A stretch of 9,343 nt of DNA from DALYLB01 sp046154695 (GCA_046154695.1 JBJXFI010000299.1:1-9343), one strand, 5' to 3'. Positions 1 through 6,811 are shown, numbered from the stretch's first letter. Translations and numbers: made by a program. The notes: generated by a model not told the origin, from the sequence alone.

Positions 1-100
1 TCTGCCGCCCGTTTCACGGGCTTGCGAGCGTTTCCGATGCGGTCCTGGGGCTTACGCCCCAGGCTATATGCTGTCGCCTGCTTCGCAGGCTGCAAAGATC
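1..100. repeat. REP-like cluster of three short hairpins
   Basis: Three perfect hairpins lie in a row in the non-coding segment downstream of the permease gene. The first has a 6-bp stem at 7-12/16-21 (gcccgt / acgggc) with a TTC triloop. The second has an 8-bp stem at 44-51/56-63 (cctggggc / gccccagg) with a TTAC loop. The third has a 6-bp stem at 76-81/85-90 (gcctgc / gcaggc), again with a TTC triloop. The linker between the second and third reads ctatatgctgtc. No T-tract follows any stem on either strand, so plain intrinsic terminators are unlikely. Closely spaced GC-rich hairpins in a spacer resemble REP/BIME-type elements; that family assignment is inference, because only one copy is visible here. 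Nothing coding is seen in 1-202. Confidence 0.55.
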
Positions 101-202
101 GAATTTCAAAAAAAACTCTAAACTTAATGCCATTGACCTGAGGCGGAACTCCAACCGATTCTCCTCTGTTTGATGGCGTCGCCGCTCGACATCAACGATT
201 CC

Positions 203-1135
203 CTATTCGAGCCTGATCCGGGGATCGAGCAGGCGATAGGCGAAGTCAGTGATGAGATTGGCGATGATGTAGGTTGCCGCGATCATCAGGATGCATCCCT
301 GGACCATCGGATAGTCGCGGGAGTTGATCGATTCGATCGTCAGCCGTCCGAGGCCGGGCCAGCTGAAGATGACCTCCGTGATGATGGCGCCTGCCAGCAG
401 GACGCCGAATTGCAGCCCGAGGACCGTGATGACCGGGATGAGGCCATTCTTCAAGACGTGTTTGTAAACGACCTGGCGTTCGGGCAGCCCCTTGGCGCGC
501 GCGGTCCGCACATACTCTTCATTCAGCTCCTCGATTACGCTGGAGCGAACCATTCGGGTCAGGATCGCGGCCAGGGCCGAGCCCATCGTGACTGCGGGGA
601 GAATCAGATACTCGGGCCCATAGCGCCCCGACACCGGCAGCAGGTCCAGGCGGATCGCGAAGAGATAGATCATCAGCGGCCCCAGCACGAATCCCGGCGT
701 GCTGATTCCGAGCAGGGCCGTCACCGACGCGACGTTGTCGATCCATGTTCCCTGATGCCTCCCCGCCGTGACGCCGAGCGGAATGGCGATTAGAATCGCA
801 ACGGCCAGACCGGCCAGCGCCAGTTCGATTGTGGCGGGATAGCGGGTGAGAATCCGCTCCAGAACGCGATCGGATGGATTGAGCAGGCTGACGCCGAGGT
901 CTCCGCGGAGCACCCCCCGCCAATAATGAGCGTATTGCGCCGCGAGCGGTTGATCGAGGCCCAGGCGCTGCTTGAGTTCCCGGACCTGTTCTTCCGTGGC
1001 GTTGTCTCCCAGCGCGTTCCGCACCGGATCGCCCGGAACGATGTGAATCAGCAGAAAGACGAGCGTGACGACAGCCCAGATGACCGGCAGCACAAAGACC
1101 ACCCGCTTTGCCAGCGTGATGACAATGGATCGCAT
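203..1135 (-). CDS. ABC transporter permease, DppB/OppB type
   Basis: Inner-membrane permease subunit of a peptide/nickel-class ABC importer, which would pair with an OppC-type permease, ATPases and a binding protein. From the Met at 1135 the product is 310 aa, normal for the family. Visible features are an N-terminal membrane helix at about residues 12-32, the VPGDP segment after it (33-37), and five more hydrophobic stretches. The cytoplasmic EAA loop reads NEEYVRTARAKGL (205-217), followed by KHVLKNGLIPVITVLGLQ, then PGLG (260-263), DYPMVQG (274-280) and the typical C-terminal YRLLDPRIR (300-308). An in-frame Met 12 codons earlier (1171) is possible; neither start has a clear Shine-Dalgarno. 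Residues MRSIVITLAKR are a typical family beginning, so 1135 is preferred. The gene lies 74 bases downstream of the 1210-2790 gene on the same strand. No OppC follows within the 202 bases left in the window, so its partners lie elsewhere or beyond the edge. Substrate unknown. Confidence 0.93.
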   Translation of the reverse strand: MRSIVITLAKRVVFVLPVIWAVVTLVFLLIHIVPGDPVRNALGDNATEEQVRELKQRLGLDQPLAAQYAHYWRGVLRGDLGVSLLNPSDRVLERILTRYPATIELALAGLAVAILIAIPLGVTAGRHQGTWIDNVASVTALLGISTPGFVLGPLMIYLFAIRLDLLPVSGRYGPEYLILPAVTMGSALAAILTRMVRSSVIEELNEEYVRTARAKGLPERQVVYKHVLKNGLIPVITVLGLQFGVLLAGAIITEVIFSWPGLGRLTIESINSRDYPMVQGCILMIAATYIIANLITDFAYRLLDPRIRLE

Positions 1136-1209
1136 GCGCGCGATGATAGCCTGAACCCGGACGAGGCTCAATTCAGGCGCGCACGCTCATTCGCGCAGCG
1201 CCCTTCCCG

Positions 1210-2790
1210 TCACCGGACAATGAACTCCCGCTTGCCAAACTGGCTCGCCATCTCCTCTTCGAAATGGGAGAAGGTCACGGCCCCGATCCAGGTCGCCCAA
1301 TCCTCCTCGGTCGGCGCATACTGCCCGATGATCCAGATTTCGGGATCGTTCGGAGAAATGGCCGCCCCGCAGAAGCGGCTCCAGTCGGATTTGTTGGTGC
1401 AGGCGCCTCGATTCAACTGCCTGCTCGCCTGCAGCCGGTTCTTCTCATCCGACGCCCGCCTTCCCGTGAAGCGAATGGAGGGGCATTCCGTCGCGCCCGC
1501 GCGATTGAAGGCCATGGCCATGTTGCCCTCGCCGTCAGCCATCACCGCGGGCGCGAAATAGCTCGCTTGCGGGGCCCCGTATACGCCCTGTTGAACCACG
1601 CATCCGGCCCGGGGGTTGATCTGAAACCATTGTATCGCCGCGACATTCTCCTCCTCTCCCCGGTTGGCCGCGATGGTGTGCGCCGTATACAGCAGGCCGT
1701 GGCGAAATACGACATTGCCGAGCCGCGTGTCCCCGGTGTCGATTCGGACTCCGCTCTTCGGCTGCCGGGCGTTCGGGGCCAGTTGATACGGAACGGTCGG
1801 AACGAACCGGCGCGAGAGCTTCGGCGCCTGGCGGGGCGGGTGCGAAAACCCCCAGAGCGTCAGCCCCTGCCCATCATTGTCCGTGTTGAGCAGGTACTGC
1901 ACCCCCGCCGCACGCAGATTGACCGCCGGCTGAACCGAAAACGCCGGCGAGCCGTCCAGGTTGCGCAGGTCCCAGAAATCCCATCCGTGGAGCACCGCCC
2001 CCTCCTCGAGCTCCTTCTTGTTCAGCGCCCGCAGCTTCGAATAGAGGAACTGTCCCTGCCCGCCATACATGTTGGCCGTCAGATAGAGCGATGTCGGATC
2101 CACCGACAATCCCAGCCAGTCCGCGACATGCCCCGTTCTGACCCCGCCGTCCTGCCCGGCGTCCAGCGCCCAGATCCACCATTCCCCCATCGGGTTGTCG
2201 CCCTGCGAAATCGCCAGCAGAAACCATGACCGCCGGCCCTCCTCGCTTCGCGCGCAGGCCGCCACCGCCCATCCTTCACGGAATTGATCATAGATGACTC
2301 GCGGAGAGCTGATCGCCGCCGCGCCGGTCAGCGGAAAGAAGAGGTTCGCCAGATCACATCGACTCAGCCGGCATCCCGTCTTGTCGAACACGGCGAATTC
2401 ATTGTTGACCGTCACCAGCAGATGACGCGGACCCGCCGCCATCTGCAGCTCCGGCGAGGCCCACTCCGGGTTGTCAAAGCCCGAAAAGAACAACGGCAGC
2501 CGCAGCGTCTCCGCCGTCGCGCCGGCTTCCATCGACTCCGGGTCGATCTGCATCAACTGCAGCGCTCGCGCCGCCTCCGTCGAATCGATCGCTTCCGCCT
2601 TCCACCGCAGGTGGCTCGCGTGATCCTCGATCCCATGCTGCCCAACCTGGCGCGGCTGCGCATTCACCGCCTTTCGATGATTGGAAGGTGTGCTCAATGT
2701 CACTCCGAGGCCGCGTGCCGATGGCTGCAACCGCATGCCTTTCGCCTCAGGCGTGCTGATGATTTCCTGACGATCCGTGCTGGTTCCCAT
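1210..2790 (-). CDS. Hypothetical protein, beta-propeller-like (sialidase-like repeat) fold
   Basis: Function unknown; 526 aa from the Met at 2790. That start is chosen because GGAG lies 6 bases before it; an ATG 21 bases further upstream (2811) has no good ribosome site. Residues 1 to about 70 are polar and low in order, with no signal peptide or membrane helix. From about residue 120 the chain is rich in beta-strand-like blocks: LLVTVNNEFAVFD (124-136), VIYDQF (165-170), WFLLAISQGDNPMGEWW (189-205), ADWLGLSVDPTSLYLTANMY (223-242), and SGVRIDTGDTRLGNVVFRHG (346-365). A repeat-like block, FCGAAISPNDPEIWIIGQY, is at 473-491. I recall this strand order from a family of large bacterial proteins of unknown role, often secreted, with propeller-like repeats; the assignment is by memory of motifs. 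Six cysteines (residues 140, 145, 179, 397, 436, 464) plus Cys474 make it fairly Cys-rich. It is transcribed toward the permease gene, possibly together with it. Absence of an export signal is odd if it is a surface protein. Confidence 0.85.
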   Translation of the reverse strand: MGTSTDRQEIISTPEAKGMRLQPSARGLGVTLSTPSNHRKAVNAQPRQVGQHGIEDHASHLRWKAEAIDSTEAARALQLMQIDPESMEAGATAETLRLPLFFSGFDNPEWASPELQMAAGPRHLLVTVNNEFAVFDKTGCRLSRCDLANLFFPLTGAAAISSPRVIYDQFREGWAVAACARSEEGRRSWFLLAISQGDNPMGEWWIWALDAGQDGGVRTGHVADWLGLSVDPTSLYLTANMYGGQGQFLYSKLRALNKKELEEGAVLHGWDFWDLRNLDGSPAFSVQPAVNLRAAGVQYLLNTDNDGQGLTLWGFSHPPRQAPKLSRRFVPTVPYQLAPNARQPKSGVRIDTGDTRLGNVVFRHGLLYTAHTIAANRGEEENVAAIQWFQINPRAGCVVQQGVYGAPQASYFAPAVMADGEGNMAMAFNRAGATECPSIRFTGRRASDEKNRLQASRQLNRGACTNKSDWSRFCGAAISPNDPEIWIIGQYAPTEEDWATWIGAVTFSHFEEEMASQFGKREFIVR

Positions 2791-3778
2791 GCAATTCTCC
2801 ACAGGGGGCATCTTGTCTTTTTCGCTCAGAGAGGACGTGCGTGGGGGTCGGGCAAACAGTCAACTGATTGCTGTTCTGTCAGGGTCGAGTCTCCTCCCGG
2901 GATTCTCCCCGAGGCCGAGATCATGCCGTCTCGCACGCTTCGCCCATCTCGCAAAGCGCGCCATGGCGTCACTCAGGCCTGGAAATCGCCTCTGGTGTGG
3001 AGACCCTTTCCTCGACTGGTGGGTATGTTGTTTTCAGTGATCTGGGTGAAAGACTGATTCTGTTCAGATTGTTGTTTGAAGAGAACGCCTCGAATGATAA
3101 AGATCGCGACATTGATGTCAAGCAGATAATTGCCGGCGTTCCCTCATCCCCGCTTTTCCCGCATATTATCGGCCCTTTTTAACGGCTCGTCCTCGGAATT
3201 AAGTCAATATTTACTCACGAGGTAGGATGTATGCTGACGCCCGCCGCCCACACCGCGCCATGGGTTGCGGAACGCTTCGCCCGCTTCTACCTGATGTCGG
3301 AGAAAATCTGTTCACCTTCTCCCCTTTCCGGGTATGTCGTGGAATCCATCGATGACAGAGACGGGAGCGACAAAAAGCGCCGCGTAACCTCTTGTCTACG
3401 TCCGTTGACAGTGCTCCCGCAAAATGGCGGGACACAATTCCAAATCGGGTAATTATTGCAGACTTCATAGAATGTTTTACTCTGCCGGAGACAAAATCTT
3501 TCCCCCTCGCGCTAAACATCGGGGAAACGGGGTCGGTCTGCAAAGCACTGTGTTTTCAAGCGTTCTATGAATGATTCGTAATCTCGCCGCGATGAAGGGG
3601 AAGCGCGGTTTTGGAAAGAAAGAGTCCAAGCAACTTCTGGCATCAAGGTTGCGTCTGAGTTCAGCGTTTAATGATCTTGGAAGTTTGTTTGTAATCTGCG
3701 TTTGTAGTTTCTGTAGCCGGAAATATTCAAGGTTTGTATAAGAATTAGATTTTGAGAAGAAGAGAGGAACTGTAAATC
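2791..3778. other. Long intergenic region, no supported gene
   Basis: About 990 bases separate two divergent genes. The part from about 3050 is visibly more AT-rich than the coding DNA. Reading frames here (for example 3231-3452 plus and 3211-3543 minus) overlap each other, lack protein-like composition and are not called. The 3231 frame does have GAGG 8 bases before its ATG, but its 73-residue translation shows no recognisable pattern. A small hairpin lies at 3411-3435 (gtg-c-tcccgc / gcggga-cac, loop aaaatg) directly after a TTGACA at 3405-3410; I see no matching -10 box 16-18 bases further on. The segment presumably carries the promoters of both flanking genes, but I cannot place them with confidence. 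Confidence 0.5.
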
Positions 3779-4108
3779 ATGATCAAGAAGACGGGCGAAT
3801 TGAAAGCGGCGATTGGAAACGACGAGGTCATTGCAGTTAAAAATCGGATCAAGTCGGAATCCGTCGATGAAACTCCTGTGATGGCGGTGGAGATTCCGCT
3901 GCAGCAGGAGAAGGTCAACCTGATTATCCACGAGTGGCTGACGGACATGTGGCTGTTGACGACGGGTGAAGAGATGAAGCTCGATGGCGGCAGCAAGAAG
4001 CATAATGGACGCCCGCTCGCGATCGTTTGTGATGGACAGATGAAATTGATGGAATCCAAGCCGAGCACGCTGGATGCCTTGCGAATTGTCGGCATCGAGA
4101 TGTCCTAA
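3779..4108 (+). CDS. Small hypothetical protein, 109 aa
   Basis: I do not recognise this protein. It is predicted soluble: no signal peptide, no membrane helix, and a single Cys (in IVCDG). It opens with a Lys-rich segment (MIKKTGELKAAIG). The middle, VMAVEIPLQQEKVNLIIHEWLTDMWLLTTGEEM, could form a strand followed by an amphipathic helix. The C-terminal third, NGRPLAIVCDGQMKLMESKPSTLDALRIVGIEMS, looks like a small alpha/beta unit. A purine-rich ribosome site (gagagga, GAGG at 3764-3767) lies 11 bases before the ATG, slightly long. The gene stands alone: about 1 kb of non-coding DNA precedes it, a strong terminator lies 40 bases after its stop, and the next gene is convergent. That single-gene unit, balanced composition and good signals support it as real; function cannot be assigned. 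Confidence 0.75.
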   Translation: MIKKTGELKAAIGNDEVIAVKNRIKSESVDETPVMAVEIPLQQEKVNLIIHEWLTDMWLLTTGEEMKLDGGSKKHNGRPLAIVCDGQMKLMESKPSTLDALRIVGIEMS

Positions 4109-4148
4109 AGTTTACTCCTCCTGTCAAAAGGTTATTGCACTATCCTGC

Positions 4149-4189
4149 GAGGGCTGGGTTCTATAAATGGAACCCAGCCCTCTTTTTTT
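4149..4189 (+). terminator. Rho-independent terminator after the 109-aa gene
   Basis: A perfect 13-bp stem (gagggctgggttc at 4149-4161 with gaacccagccctc at 4170-4182) closes an 8-base loop (tataaatg) and is followed at once by seven Ts (4183-4189). It ends the transcript of the 3779-4108 gene. There is no A-tract on its left side, so it should not act efficiently on the convergent cytochrome gene. Confidence 0.95.
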
Positions 4190-4237
4190 ATCGAGATCGG
4201 GGGGTGGAGGGACGGAGCGGGGAAAGAGGCCCGGGTG

Positions 4238-4675
4238 TCATTTGGCGGCGAGCGTGCGCAGATAGGCGACGACCTGCCAGAGCTGTTCATCGGTCACGCG
4301 TTTTGTGGGGGGCATGGTGAATTTGCCATCCACCATCATGCCGTCCCGGAGAATCAGGAAAAGCGCGCCATCGGGTGTGGAGGCCGCCGGGCCGGTGGAG
4401 AGATCCGAAGGTTTCGCCGCCAGCGAATCCGAGGCGATTCCGTCTCCCTTGCCCTTATCGCCGTGGCAGCTCGCGCAATGAATCGCGAAGAGGGGTTTTC
4501 CGGCCGCGGCGGCGGCCGGGTCTGTCAGCGGGTTTCGGGTCTCCTTCGTCACCGTTTCGCCGCCGGCAGGCGGCGGGGAACTGCAGGCGGCGAGGGAGGT
4601 CACAAGCGCCAGGATCGCTGCCCCGGATTTGAATCGAGCGAAAAGCGACGGGCATCCATTGAGATGGTTGCTCAT
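4238..4675 (-). CDS. c-type cytochrome, predicted lipoprotein
   Basis: Mono-haem cytochrome c, an electron carrier likely anchored by lipid outside the inner membrane. Starting at the Met at 4675 gives 145 aa, with GGAG 10 bases upstream; a Met 31 codons earlier (4768) would put a polar stretch before the signal and is rejected. Residues 16-30 form the hydrophobic signal (KSGAAILALVTSLAA), ending in the lipobox LAAC with Cys31 as the lipidated residue. A flexible Pro/Ala/Gly/Thr-rich spacer follows (about 32-58). The haem site is CASCH (67-71), with His71 as the proximal ligand, and Met121 in KFTMPP is the probable distal ligand. The C-terminal helix is LWQVVAYLRTL (132-142), the usual cytochrome c ending. 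This is a compact class I c-domain like those fused to, or partnering, oxidases and reductases. No redox partner is encoded nearby, so its pathway is unknown. The gene is divergent from the PEGA-protein gene. Confidence 0.93.
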   Translation of the reverse strand: MSNHLNGCPSLFARFKSGAAILALVTSLAACSSPPPAGGETVTKETRNPLTDPAAAAAGKPLFAIHCASCHGDKGKGDGIASDSLAAKPSDLSTGPAASTPDGALFLILRDGMMVDGKFTMPPTKRVTDEQLWQVVAYLRTLAAK

Positions 4676-4920
4676 GAAATAGGTTCTCCATTGGGAAAAA
4701 GTCGGAGCCGGCCGCTTGATCGACAGCGGACGGAATGAGATCGCGTTGTAGCGCAGATCGGTTTGCAAATCAATCCGCCCGGGTTGCGTTCGGCCGCGCG
4801 AGCGCTTTTCATTCCGCGGCCGCTATGTAATTATTTCCCGTGTGCGCCACTCAGTCTGTCAGGAAGGTTCCCCCCCGAAATCCCCCGAGAACCGCAGTCA
4901 GAACACGTTTAGGGGTTTGT

Positions 4921-5733
4921 ATGAAATGCCCAAGGTGTCAAAGCGAAGTTGCTGATTTGCATTATTATTGTCCGAGTTGTCACGCGCTTGTTCAGGAATA
5001 CAAGCCAGGGCATGCCGCGGCGGCGCCCGGCGTCATCGAACGCGCCGGGAGCCGGTTGCTGCAGGCGCTGCTCTGGATTGGGATTGTTGGAGGCCTGGTG
5101 TTGATGGCGCGATCGGTCGACTGGGACAACTTTCTGCGGCTGATTCGCCAGAAGGGCGCCGTGCAAACGGAGGAACGGACGCCGGCCGTGAGGCGCAAAG
5201 AGGGCTCGGACCATCGGCAAAAAGGCGATCCGGCAAACGCCATAGAGACGCCCCTGCGCCCTGAACCTGCCCCGACGCAAAAAAAGGCGTCCGCCGAGAG
5301 CGTGCACGAGCTGAAACAGAAGATCGAGGAGCTGGCGGCGCCCGAAGAGCGCCCGCAATCACAGCGTCCCAGGCCCTCGCCGGCGAAGTCGGAGTCTCTG
5401 TCCGTCATCCCGGCCGCCGAGCCCGCCGTTCCGCATACGGAGCCCGGGACCGACCGAATCGAAAAGAGACAGACGGCCGAACTTGGGATCGACCGAATCG
5501 AAAAGAGACAGGCGGAAGGACCCGGTTATATCGCCATCGATTGTTACATCTCCGCCCGAATTTACGTGAACGGCCAGTTTTCCGGCACAACGCCCCGCAC
5601 CGTCAAACTGACTCCCGGCGATCACCAGATCAGGCTGATCGCGGACGGTTATGATGACTGGACGCGACGCGTCAGACTGAAAGGCAGCCAACAGATCGGA
5701 ATTAAAGCCTCCATGAGAAAGAAAGGGTCGTGA
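4921..5733 (+). CDS. Zinc-ribbon, single-TM, PEGA-domain protein
   Basis: Predicted 270-aa bitopic membrane protein of unknown role. The start at 4921 has AGGGG 6 bases before it and begins directly with the zinc ribbon, whereas the longer frame (from 4840) adds a non-conserved Arg/Pro leader. Domains in order: zinc ribbon with CPRC (3-6) and CPSC (17-20); membrane helix at about 46-63 (LLQALLWIGIVGGLVLMA); a long charged Pro/Glu/Lys linker (about 75-200), including a short coiled-coil-like part (VHELKQKIEELAAPEE); and a C-terminal PEGA domain (about 202-265) with IYVNGQFSGTTPRTVKLTPG and the DGYDDWTRRV end. PEGA domains are beta-rich modules found in many cell-envelope proteins. With the zinc ribbon taken as cytosolic, the PEGA part would lie outside the membrane. 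A 39-base tandem duplication sits in the linker (5446-5523). The gene stands alone between a divergent cytochrome gene and a spacer; no terminator with a T-tract is seen after it. Confidence 0.88.
   Translation: MKCPRCQSEVADLHYYCPSCHALVQEYKPGHAAAAPGVIERAGSRLLQALLWIGIVGGLVLMARSVDWDNFLRLIRQKGAVQTEERTPAVRRKEGSDHRQKGDPANAIETPLRPEPAPTQKKASAESVHELKQKIEELAAPEERPQSQRPRPSPAKSESLSVIPAAEPAVPHTEPGTDRIEKRQTAELGIDRIEKRQAEGPGYIAIDCYISARIYVNGQFSGTTPRTVKLTPGDHQIRLIADGYDDWTRRVRLKGSQQIGIKASMRKKGS
5446..5523 (+). repeat. 39-bp tandem duplication inside the PEGA-protein linker
   Basis: The 22 bases at 5451-5472 recur without change at 5490-5511, a 39-base period. With the preceding five bases (gggac / gggat) the match is 26 of 27. 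In protein this is DRIEKRQ twice, 13 residues apart, so the reading frame is kept. The rest of each unit has diverged. It looks like a recent in-frame linker expansion. Confidence 0.85.
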
Positions 5734-6230
5734 GCGGCTCTTCCCGAATCTTCCGGCCCCCTGTCCGGGATGTTCCGACTTCCTCGTCTCCAACTCCCGC
5801 TCGCGCGATCTCCTCTCTTCCCGCAATCGTGTCATCCCAAAATAATTAAGAAGCCTCCAAATCTGGAAATTTCCTCTGGTTAGGGGTTCTCTTACAATGT
5901 GTGGAGAGACCGCCTTCATGTACCTCGCGCTCCTTACGTTTTTCCGATTTTGCCGCGGTCGCTTCACGCTGGAGAGCACTGCGACTCCCGCCTTGCCTGT
6001 CACCCCAACATCGAACCGGATCCCCGTTGATCTTGCTTCTGTAATTTTTTGCGGGACGGGCCACTCAAGGTGAGTCGATTACTTTCTATCAGAATTGCAG
6101 CTTTTCCTGACGGACGCGAGTTGGGATCTCCAATCTTCACGAGGCTCGCTCCGTCCCGGAATGTCCGTCATCGACATGGCTGTGTTTCAGGGGCGTGGAA
6201 ATTCAATCCGATCAATGAAAGGAGTCGAAT
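5734..6230. other. Intergenic region with a structured leader near its right end
   Basis: No gene is supported in these 497 bases. Minus-strand frames here (up to 6064) run through or beside the antisense of the PEGA gene and have Arg/Ser-rich translations without recognisable pattern. From about 5840 the DNA is more AT-rich. The right end holds a foldable segment (6109-6155), listed separately, followed by the ribosome site of the MoaD-like gene. The promoter of that gene must lie here, but I see no clear -35/-10 pair. Confidence 0.5.
6109..6155 (+). promoter_or_regulatory. Possible structured 5' leader of the MoaD-like gene
   Basis: gacggacgcgag (6109-6120) can pair with ctcgctccgtc (6145-6155): 11 base pairs with one bulged C. 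Inside the enclosed 24 bases is a nested hairpin, ttgg (6121-6124) with ccaa (6130-6133). The fold ends 75 bases before the start codon of the MoaD-like gene, a reasonable place for a leader RNA. It does not match any riboswitch class I can recall in detail, including the molybdenum-cofactor motif, and may be a chance fold. Confidence 0.3.
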
Positions 6231-6506
6231 ATGCCCCAAACAGTAATCCTCAAAAGACCCTTGCGCCGCCTCACCAATGGCCTGGAATCTGTCGAGGTGC
6301 AGGGAGAGACGGTCAACGAGATCTTTAATCAACTCGAAGTTCGTTTCCCGGGGATCCGAAAAAAACTGTGCACGGGAGATGGCGATCTTCATCAATTCAT
6401 CAACGTCTATGTGGACGGAGAAAACATTCGCTTTCTGGATCGTCTGCAGACGGCCGTTCGAGACCGATCGAAGGTCTGGATCGCGACCGCAATCGCAGGA
6501 GATTAG
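6231..6506 (+). CDS. MoaD/ThiS-like ubiquitin-fold protein ending in Gly-Asp
   Basis: Small beta-grasp protein of 91 aa in the sulfur-carrier family that serves molybdopterin, thiamine or cysteine synthesis. The start has a near-ideal AAAGGAG 6 bases upstream. Family features: an N-terminal strand VILKRPLRRLTNG (5-17), the helix-forming TVNEIFNQLEVRFPGIRKKLC (27-47), the core GDLHQFINVYVDGENIRFLD (51-70), and the C-terminal tail VWIATAIAGD (82-91). The usual tail is PAIAGG, whose last Gly is adenylated by a ThiF/MoeB-type enzyme and then thiocarboxylated. Here the last residue is Asp (GAT, directly followed by TAG) and the Pro is Thr. If the sequence is correct, the protein would need trimming, or it no longer carries sulfur in the standard way. 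No activating enzyme, desulfurase or biosynthetic partner is adjacent. It forms a single-gene unit, with a terminator 84 bases after the stop. Confidence 0.88.
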   Translation: MPQTVILKRPLRRLTNGLESVEVQGETVNEIFNQLEVRFPGIRKKLCTGDGDLHQFINVYVDGENIRFLDRLQTAVRDRSKVWIATAIAGD

Positions 6507-6811
6507 GCCTCTCCGGCGGGCGGTTCCGGGGACCGCTTCCTGGCGGGAATTTTTTCAAATCAAACCGCACAGCGCCGATTGCGGGATTGAAAATACAAAA
6601 GGGACCGGCTCCACCTCACAGGAACCGGTCCCTTTTGTATTTTTGGCGAATAGCCACTCTTTGCGATGCGATTTCCAAGACCTGTTGGCATTTCAGCCAG
6701 TTGCTTGTTTCAGCAAGGTCTTCCTCACACTAGCTGGAGACTACACGCGACAGCCTCAAAAAAGTTCCCAAAAGAAATTGAAAAAAAAGGATTTCCGGGA
6801 AGGGGGGCGGA
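6507..6811. other. Convergent intergenic region with terminator and small foldable element
   Basis: No gene is supported here. Besides the terminator at 6590-6644, bases 6677-6722 fold on paper into a compact three-way junction (see findings). Bases 6757-6790 are A-rich with several A-runs, which would read as T-runs on the minus strand just after the 6812 gene and may help end that transcript. Close to the gene end, ggcgg-atta-ccgcc (6806-6819) is followed by a T-run on the plus strand, but it overlaps the last codons of the minus gene. Confidence 0.45.
6590..6644 (+). terminator. Strong terminator, probably bidirectional
   Basis: A 23-base arm at 6590-6612 pairs with 6621-6643 with a single C/A mismatch: 19 bp from the outer end (aaaatacaaaagggaccgg), then the mismatch, then 3 bp closing an 8-base loop (acctcaca). 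The outer part is A-rich on the left and ends in TTTT on the right, so both strands give a stem plus a U-rich tail. It ends the MoaD-like transcript and could also stop minus-strand transcripts coming from the right. Confidence 0.92.

Noticed and set aside
2791..2900. Riboswitch in the leader of the propeller-like gene
   Set aside because: The minus-strand text has a CACGCAC piece that recalls cyclic-di-GMP motifs, but the rest of that consensus and a two-helix fold are not seen.
170..3057. Long plus-strand frames at 170-793, 926-1561, 1264-2229 and 2284-3057
   Set aside because: They lie antisense to the permease and propeller-like genes and have Arg/Asp/Gln/Pro-rich translations without domain patterns. 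They are open because of GC-rich codon structure on the other strand.
3405..3435. Promoter at TTGACA 3405-3410
   Set aside because: No -10-like hexamer lies 16-18 bases downstream; the expected place is inside a GC-rich hairpin. It is also about 370 bases from the next start codon.
3211..3543. Possible genes in the long spacer (3231-3452 plus, 3211-3543 minus, 3392-3574 plus)
   Set aside because: They overlap one another on opposite strands and give compositionally odd proteins. Only the 3231 frame has a plausible ribosome site (GAGG), which is not enough on its own.
5359..6064. Minus-strand frames at 5359-6003 and 5846-6064
   Set aside because: The first is mostly antisense to the PEGA-protein gene, and both are Arg/Ser-rich with no recognisable motif and no good ribosome site.
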